Of a stretch of 59,183 nucleotides of DNA, positions 54,779 through 59,183 are shown piece after piece. The first letter of the stretch is position 1. The number at the start of each line of letters is the position of its first letter. The position numbers and the translations under genes are program-made. The DNA is from Eubacterium sp. (GTDB lineage Bacteria > Bacillota > Clostridia > Lachnospirales > Lachnospiraceae): positions 1 through 59,183 of the forward strand of contig JAFWIO010000046.1 in assembly GCA_017514785.1 (NCBI GenBank). Direction: 5' to 3'. Below the pieces are notes generated by a model. That model was given only the letters and a program-made list of their open reading frames with translations. It had not been told where the DNA came from and ran no database searches.

Positions 54779-54807
54779 AAAATAGCACAACAGTATTGGA
54801 ATTGCAA
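54779..54807 (-). promoter_or_regulatory. Promoter of antisense RNA
   Basis: Minus-strand TTGCAA at 54807-54802, a 17-base spacer and TATTTT at 54784-54779. It lies immediately after the XRE gene's stop codon. Confidence 0.6.
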
Positions 54808-54809
54808 TA

Positions 54810-55127
54810 CTATTTATTATTTTCCACAATAGCTTTAACAATCTTCTCTATAGTATCAAGCTGTTCTTGTGTTAACTCTTTTAGATAAGGGATCATTCGA
54901 TTCATCATTTCTGGGTATCTAGTCTCTGTGTCAAAAAAATCAACTGGTGTTATGCTCAACTCATCACATATCTTGAAAAACACATCCATAGAAGGGTAGG
55001 CTTTTTCATTTAGAATACTGTTAATATATCCTGAATTCTGTCCAATGTTCAAACTAACATCTCTAGCAGTTCTGTTGTTTTCTGCCATGACATCGCTTAA
55101 TCTGTTCGCAAATTCCGTCTTATTCAT
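54810..55127 (-). CDS. XRE-family HTH transcriptional regulator
   Basis: 105-aa protein. The HTH_3 domain occupies about residues 5-62 (NRLSDVMAENNRTARDVSLNIGQNSGYINSILNEKAYPSMDVFFKICDEL) and is followed by a short helical tail (LTQEQLDTIEKIVKAIVENNK) that could dimerise. It is encoded on the minus strand between the antisense RNA and rpsL, with a GGAGGAAC site before the ATG at 55127. Two direct repeats in its upstream region may be its own operators. It may control the adjoining toxin/antisense pair (inference). Confidence 0.85.
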   Translation of the reverse strand: MNKTEFANRLSDVMAENNRTARDVSLNIGQNSGYINSILNEKAYPSMDVFFKICDELSITPVDFFDTETRYPEMMNRMIPYLKELTQEQLDTIEKIVKAIVENNK

Positions 55128-55148
55128 GATATGTTCCTCCGTTTTTCC

Positions 55149-55188
55149 CTGTATGTATCAACATATCTTATATTTGAACTGTATGTAT
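55149..55188. promoter_or_regulatory. Pair of direct repeats, candidate XRE operators
   Basis: CTGTATGTAT occurs at 55149-55158 and again at 55179-55188, exactly 30 bases apart (about three helical turns). They flank a minus-strand -10-like TATAAG (55172-55167). Confidence 0.55.
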
Positions 55189-55334
55189 TGCATTGAATGT
55201 ATTATTTTAGCAGATATATCGTAATATATACTACATATAGGCGAAAATGACGCATTTATTAACATATAGTGTTGGATTAGGTCAAAACTTGTTGAATAGC
55301 CCATAAATACTAGAAAAATCGCATCATTTTTTGC

Positions 55335-55363
55335 TTGACATCAATTCCCCCTTTAACTATAAT
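55335..55363 (+). promoter_or_regulatory. Consensus promoter of rpsL-rpsG-fusA
   Basis: TTGACA at 55335-55340, a 17-base spacer and TATAAT at 55358-55363: a perfect sigma-A promoter. Confidence 0.95.
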
Positions 55364-55437
55364 AATATGGCGTGTTTATAGGGGTAAGTGCGCCCTAAAT
55401 TAAGTATAAACATAGTTCTAATAAGGAGGTAAAACGG

Positions 55438-55848
55438 ATGCCAACATTTAACCAATTGGTAAGAAAAGGACGTAAGACATCTACAAAGAAGTCAACTGCT
55501 CCAGCTCTTTTAAAGACTTACAACTCTTTAAATAAGAGAATGACAGATACAGCTTCTCCACAGAAGCGTGGTGTTTGTACAGCAGTTAAGACAGCTACAC
55601 CTAAGAAGCCTAATTCAGCTCTTAGAAAGATTGCCAGAGTTCGTCTATCTAATGGTATTGAGGTAACAAGCTATATCCCTGGTGAAGGTCACAACCTTCA
55701 GGAGCATAGTGTTGTTATGATTCGTGGTGGAAGGGTAAAAGACTTACCTGGTACAAGATACCACATCATTAGAGGAACACTTGATACGGCCGGCGTAGCA
55801 AACAGACGTCAAGCACGTTCAAAGTATGGTGCTAAGAGACCTAAATAA
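55438..55848 (+). CDS. rpsL: 30S ribosomal protein S12
   Basis: 136-aa decoding-centre protein. The [11 protein letters not shown] loop carries the lysine where streptomycin resistance arises (Lys at residue 57), and [13 protein letters not shown] is intact. The sequence keeps wild-type residues at these sites, so it looks streptomycin-sensitive. It has AAGGAGG upstream. Confidence 0.97.
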   Translation: MPTFNQLVRKGRKTSTKKSTAPALLKTYNSLNKRMTDTASPQKRGVCTAVKTATPKKPNSALRKIARVRLSNGIEVTSYIPGEGHNLQEHSVVMIRGGRVKDLPGTRYHIIRGTLDTAGVANRRQARSKYGAKRPK

Positions 55849-56052
55849 TTTTAGGTAGACTACATCACAGGTTGAATGATTTGTTTCGGTTATTAGAATT
55901 ATGAAGCGGAGTTCCCGCCCATATATGAGTTGTCTAATACCGGCAAAACACAACTAAGTGAGTACCGTAGATCTAATCGCATGGAAACATGCAACTGAGT
56001 TTCTTCTATATAAAGAAGAGATTCTAAAAAAATGATTAAGGAGGGAAGTATT
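55849..56052 (+). promoter_or_regulatory. Long structured rpsL-rpsG intercistronic region
   Basis: A 204-base gap within the str operon containing short hairpins (for example 55906-55909 with 55915-55918, and 56001-56007 with 56014-56020). No promoter or ORF is convincing. In other bacteria this interval is where S7 binds to regulate translation; that role here is inference. Confidence 0.4.
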
Positions 56053-56523
56053 ATGCCACGTAAAGGACATACTCAAAAAAGAGAGGTTTTAGCTGACCCT
56101 ATGTACAACAGCATAATCGTTACTAAGCTTATTAATAACATTATGCTAGATGGTAAAAAGGGTGTTGCGCAGAAGATTGTTTACGGAGCATTCGATAGAG
56201 TTGCTCAGGAAACTGGCAAAAATGCTTTAGAAGTATTTGAAGAAGCTATGAACAATGTAATGCCAGCATTAGAAGTTAAAGCTAGAAGAATTGGTGGTGC
56301 CACATATCAGGTACCTATCGAGGTAAGACCTGCTAGAAGACAGGCACTTGGACTTCGTTGGATCACAGAGTATTCTCGTGCACGTAGCGAAAAGACAATG
56401 GAAGAAAGACTTGCAAATGAAATTCTTGACGCTGCTAACGAGACAGGTGCTTCAGTGAAGAAACGTGAGGATATGCATAAGATGGCTGAAGCTAATAAAG
56501 CTTTCGCTCACTACAGATTCTAA
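56053..56523 (+). CDS. rpsG: 30S ribosomal protein S7
   Basis: 156-aa head protein ([60 protein letters not shown]). The ATG at 56053 with AAGGAGGG is chosen; the ATG at 56032 would place the ribosome-binding site inside the gene. Confidence 0.97.
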   Translation: MPRKGHTQKREVLADPMYNSIIVTKLINNIMLDGKKGVAQKIVYGAFDRVAQETGKNALEVFEEAMNNVMPALEVKARRIGGATYQVPIEVRPARRQALGLRWITEYSRARSEKTMEERLANEILDAANETGASVKKREDMHKMAEANKAFAHYRF

Positions 56524-56606
56524 TCACGTTAGAATAATTAAGAAAATGTTTTGTCTTCGACGAAGACAAATTATCAAATTAAATTTCGTATAAGGAGGAA
56601 AGAGCT

Positions 56607-58724
56607 TTGGCTGGAAGAGAATATCCACTAGAGAGAACTAGAAACATCGGTATTATGGCTCATATTGATGCCGGTAAGACTACACTTACAGAGCGTATTC
56701 TTTACTATACTGGTGTTAACTATAAAATCGGTGATACTCATGAAGGTACTGCTACTATGGACTGGATGGAACAAGAGCAGGAGCGTGGTATCACAATTAC
56801 ATCAGCTGCTACTACATGTCATTGGACAAAGCAGAAGGATAACAAGCCAGCACCTGGTGAGTTAGAACATCGTATTAACATTATCGATACTCCAGGTCAC
56901 GTGGACTTTACCGTAGAGGTTGAGCGTTCACTTCGTGTACTTGATGGTGCTGTTGGTGTGTTCTGTGCTAAGGGTGGTGTTGAGCCTCAGTCTGAAAACG
57001 TTTGGAGACAGGCTGATACATACAACGTACCACGTATGGCGTTCATTAATAAGATGGACATCTTAGGTGCAGACTTCTTTAACGCAGTTGAACAAATTAG
57101 GGAGAGACTTGGCAAGAATGCTATAGTTACACAGCTTCCTATCGGAAAAGAAGATGATTTCAAAGGTATTATTGATCTATTTGAAATGAAAGCTTACATC
57201 TACAATGACGACAAGGGTGAAGATATCAGTATCGAAGACATCCCTGCCGACATGAAAGATCAAGCTGATCAATACAGAGATGAGCTACTTGAGAAGATTT
57301 GTGAATTAGACGAAGATTTGATGATGGCTTATCTAGAAGGTGAAGAGCCTTCAGAAGAGGAACTTAAGAAAGTTCTTAGAACAGCTACTTGTGAATGTAC
57401 TGCAGTACCAGTTTGCTGTGGTTCAGCTTACAAGAACAAAGGTGTTCAAAAACTATTAGACTCAATCGTTGAGTTTATGCCAGCACCAACAGATATCGAA
57501 GCTATCAAGGGTGTTGACATGGATGGTAACGAAGTTGAAAGACACGCATCAGATGATGAGCCTTTCAGTGCGTTAGCATTTAAGATCATGGCTGACCCAT
57601 TCGTTGGTAAGCTTGCATTCTTTAGAGTTTACTCAGGTACAATGAACTCAGGTTCTTACGTACTTAACGCTACTAAAGAGAAGAAGGAGAGAGTTGGTCG
57701 TATCCTTCAGATGCACGCTAACAGTCGTGAAGAGTTAGACAAGGTTTATTCTGGAGATATCGCAGCAGCCGTAGGTTTCAAACTTACAGCAACTGGTGAT
57801 ACAATCTGTGACGAGCAGCATCCAGTTATCCTTGAATCAATGGAATTCCCAGAACCTGTTATCGAGCTCGCTATCGAGCCAAAGACAAAAGCAGGTCAGG
57901 GCAAAATGGGTGAAGCTTTGGCTAAGTTAGCTGAAGAAGATCCAACATTTAGAGCTCATACTAATGAAGAAACAGGCCAGACAATTATCGCTGGTATGGG
58001 AGAGCTTCACTTAGAGATTATCGTAGATAGACTTCTTCGTGAGTTCAAGGTAGAGGCTAATGTTGGTGCACCTCAGGTTGCATATAAAGAGACATTTACT
58101 AAGGAAGTAGATGTAGACAGCAAATATGCTAAGCAGTCTGGTGGTCGTGGACAGTACGGTCACTGTAAAGTTAAATTTGAGCCTATGGATCCAAACGGAG
58201 AGGAAACATTCTCATTTGAATCTACAGTCGTAGGTGGTAACATTCCTAAGGAATACATCCCAGCCGTCGGCGAAGGTATCGAAGAAGCTGCACAGACTGG
58301 TATTATCGCAGGATTCCCAGTGCTTGGTGTTAAGGCTACAGTTTATGATGGTTCATACCACGAAGTCGATTCATCAGAAATGGCATTCCACATCGCTGGT
58401 TCAATGGCGTTCAAGGATGCTATGCAGAAGGGTGGAGCAGTGCTTCTAGAGCCAATCATGAGAGTCGAAGTAACAATGCCTGAAGAGTACATGGGCGACG
58501 TTATCGGAGACATCAATGGTCGTCGTGGTCGTATCGAGAGCATGGATGATCTAGGCGGTGGTAAAATCGTTAGAGGTTTCGTTCCACTAGCTGAAATGTT
58601 TGGATATTCTACAGACCTAAGATCTCGTACACAGGGACGTGGTAACTACTCAATGTTCTTTGAGAAGTATGAGCAGGCACCTAAGTCTATACAAGAGAAG
58701 GTTGTGTCAGATACATCCAAATAA
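56607..58724 (+). CDS. fusA: Elongation factor G
   Basis: 705-aa translocase GTPase. It has G1 AHIDAGKTT, switch [12 protein letters not shown]4 NKMD, domain II ([19 protein letters not shown]), domain IV ([15 protein letters not shown]) and the C-terminal RGRIESMDD region. The start is a TTG at 56607, eight bases after AAGGAGG; the next residues [20 protein letters not shown] match the family, and no ATG fits. Confidence 0.97.
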   Translation: MAGREYPLERTRNIGIMAHIDAGKTTLTERILYYTGVNYKIGDTHEGTATMDWMEQEQERGITITSAATTCHWTKQKDNKPAPGELEHRINIIDTPGHVDFTVEVERSLRVLDGAVGVFCAKGGVEPQSENVWRQADTYNVPRMAFINKMDILGADFFNAVEQIRERLGKNAIVTQLPIGKEDDFKGIIDLFEMKAYIYNDDKGEDISIEDIPADMKDQADQYRDELLEKICELDEDLMMAYLEGEEPSEEELKKVLRTATCECTAVPVCCGSAYKNKGVQKLLDSIVEFMPAPTDIEAIKGVDMDGNEVERHASDDEPFSALAFKIMADPFVGKLAFFRVYSGTMNSGSYVLNATKEKKERVGRILQMHANSREELDKVYSGDIAAAVGFKLTATGDTICDEQHPVILESMEFPEPVIELAIEPKTKAGQGKMGEALAKLAEEDPTFRAHTNEETGQTIIAGMGELHLEIIVDRLLREFKVEANVGAPQVAYKETFTKEVDVDSKYAKQSGGRGQYGHCKVKFEPMDPNGEETFSFESTVVGGNIPKEYIPAVGEGIEEAAQTGIIAGFPVLGVKATVYDGSYHEVDSSEMAFHIAGSMAFKDAMQKGGAVLLEPIMRVEVTMPEEYMGDVIGDINGRRGRIESMDDLGGGKIVRGFVPLAEMFGYSTDLRSRTQGRGNYSMFFEKYEQAPKSIQEKVVSDTSK

Positions 58725-58761
58725 TTAGTTTAAAACAAGGGCGTCAAAGCCCATAAATAGC

Positions 58762-58797
58762 CGTTATTTGCTAAAGGTTTTGCCTTAAAAAATAACG
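58762..58797 (+). other. Hairpin between fusA and tuf
   Basis: CGTTATTT (58762-58769) pairs with AAATAACG (58790-58797), with an inner AAGG/CCTT. No T-run follows. It may be a weak terminator or mRNA 3' stabiliser. Confidence 0.4.
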
Positions 58798-58807
58798 AAA
58801 AATATAC

Positions 58808-58836
58808 TTGAAAATGTTTCTATTATTGAATATAAT
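58808..58836 (+). promoter_or_regulatory. Promoter of tuf
   Basis: TTGAAA at 58808-58813, a 17-base spacer and TATAAT at 58831-58836. Confidence 0.88.
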
Positions 58837-58899
58837 GGTATTTAGTTTTCGAGATAAAAGATACAAAATATTTTTTAGTTAATCAGGAGGAAATTAAAA

Positions 58900-59183
58900 A
58901 TGGCTAAAGAAAAATTTGAGAGAACCAAACCGCATTGTAATATCGGTACAATTGGTCACGTTGACCACGGTAAAACAACATTAACAGCTGCAATTACTAA
59001 AGTACTTTCAGAGAGAGTATCAGGTAACCAGGCTACAGATTTTGAGAACATCGATAAGGCTCCAGAAGAGAGAGAGCGTGGAATCACTATCTCAACTGCT
59101 CACGTAGAGTATGAGACAGAGAAGAGACACTATGCTCACGTTGACTGTCCAGGTCACGCCGATTATGTAAAGAACATGATCAC
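58900..59183 (+). CDS. tuf: Elongation factor Tu, 3'-truncated by window edge
   Basis: The first 94 codons are visible: [29 protein letters not shown] with the G1 loop GHVDHGKT, the switch I effector segment [10 protein letters not shown] and switch [16 protein letters not shown]. The ATG at 58900 follows AGGAGG. The remainder lies beyond the window. Confidence 0.97.
   Translation, partial: MAKEKFERTKPHCNIGTIGHVDHGKTTLTAAITKVLSERVSGNQATDFENIDKAPEERERGITISTAHVEYETEKRHYAHVDCPGHADYVKNMI

Larger units (their letters stand above)
55128..55437. other. Divergent intergenic region between XRE gene and rpsL
   Basis: This 310-base AT-rich interval holds the minus-strand XRE leader and promoter with two direct repeats (55149-55188). 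A featureless stretch at about 55210-55330 follows, then the strong rpsL promoter and a 70-base rpsL leader. No coding sequence is seen. Confidence 0.7.

Noticed and set aside
56032-56052. Upstream ATG for rpsG
   Set aside because: The strong AAGGAGGG would lie inside the gene; the next ATG gives the normal S7 start.

Overview
The window looks like a chromosomal segment of a low-to-moderate-GC Firmicute, most likely class Clostridia and probably Lachnospiraceae. This is inferred from strong AGGAGG ribosome-binding sites, consensus sigma-A promoters, intrinsic terminators, a four-subunit 2-oxoacid:ferredoxin oxidoreductase, a BMP-type nucleoside ABC operon and the L33-SecE-NusG-L11-L1-L10-L7/L12-RpoB-RpoC order. 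No rRNA, tRNA, CRISPR array, transposase or prophage block was seen. The first gene (thrH) and the last (tuf) run off the window edges.

Layout. 1-4.9 kb: a thrH fragment, then surface or exported proteins: a GH16 glucanase, a membrane-anchored TPR protein and a transglutaminase-like protein. The first and third end in the same kind of basic Fn3-like domain. 4.9-18.8 kb: two tandem paralogous cassettes. Each has a homologous promoter, a leader hairpin, a very large secreted modular protein (3008 aa, then 1347 aa), a tiny 45-49 aa partner protein and a terminator. The larger protein carries eleven ~160-aa modules in strict A-B alternation; the smaller carries two. This is the best candidate for an undescribed system. 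18.8-24 kb: a nucleoside-type ABC importer. 24-32.5 kb: proline biosynthesis (proB, proA), a lipid kinase, citrate synthase, a WYL regulator, a stand-alone KdpD N-terminal-domain protein, an M24 peptidase and an orphan AT-rich gene followed by tandem hairpins. 32.7-37 kb: an MreB-family protein, RecD2 and ComF.

37-48.8 kb: the ribosome/RNA polymerase cluster (L33, SecE, NusG, L11, L1, L10, L7/L12, RpoB, RpoC), with two L1-binding-type sites and an L10-type leader with attenuator. SecE and L10 carry unusual low-complexity C-terminal tails. 48.8-50.9 kb: a preQ1-like riboswitch candidate ahead of a YhhQ-type queuosine-precursor transporter, an ECF S component and a YwlG/DUF436 protein. 51-54.5 kb: porGDAB and a small membrane protein. 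54.5-55.2 kb: a compact type I toxin-antitoxin-like locus (22-aa hydrophobic peptide, 5'-3' self-complementary mRNA, convergent antisense RNA) beside a divergent XRE regulator. 55.3 kb to the end: rpsL, rpsG, fusA and the start of tuf.

Together, the right half is core translation and transcription machinery with classical RNA-level autoregulation. The left part is accessory and surface-oriented. The intergenic spaces carry several RNA elements that a gene-only annotation would miss.
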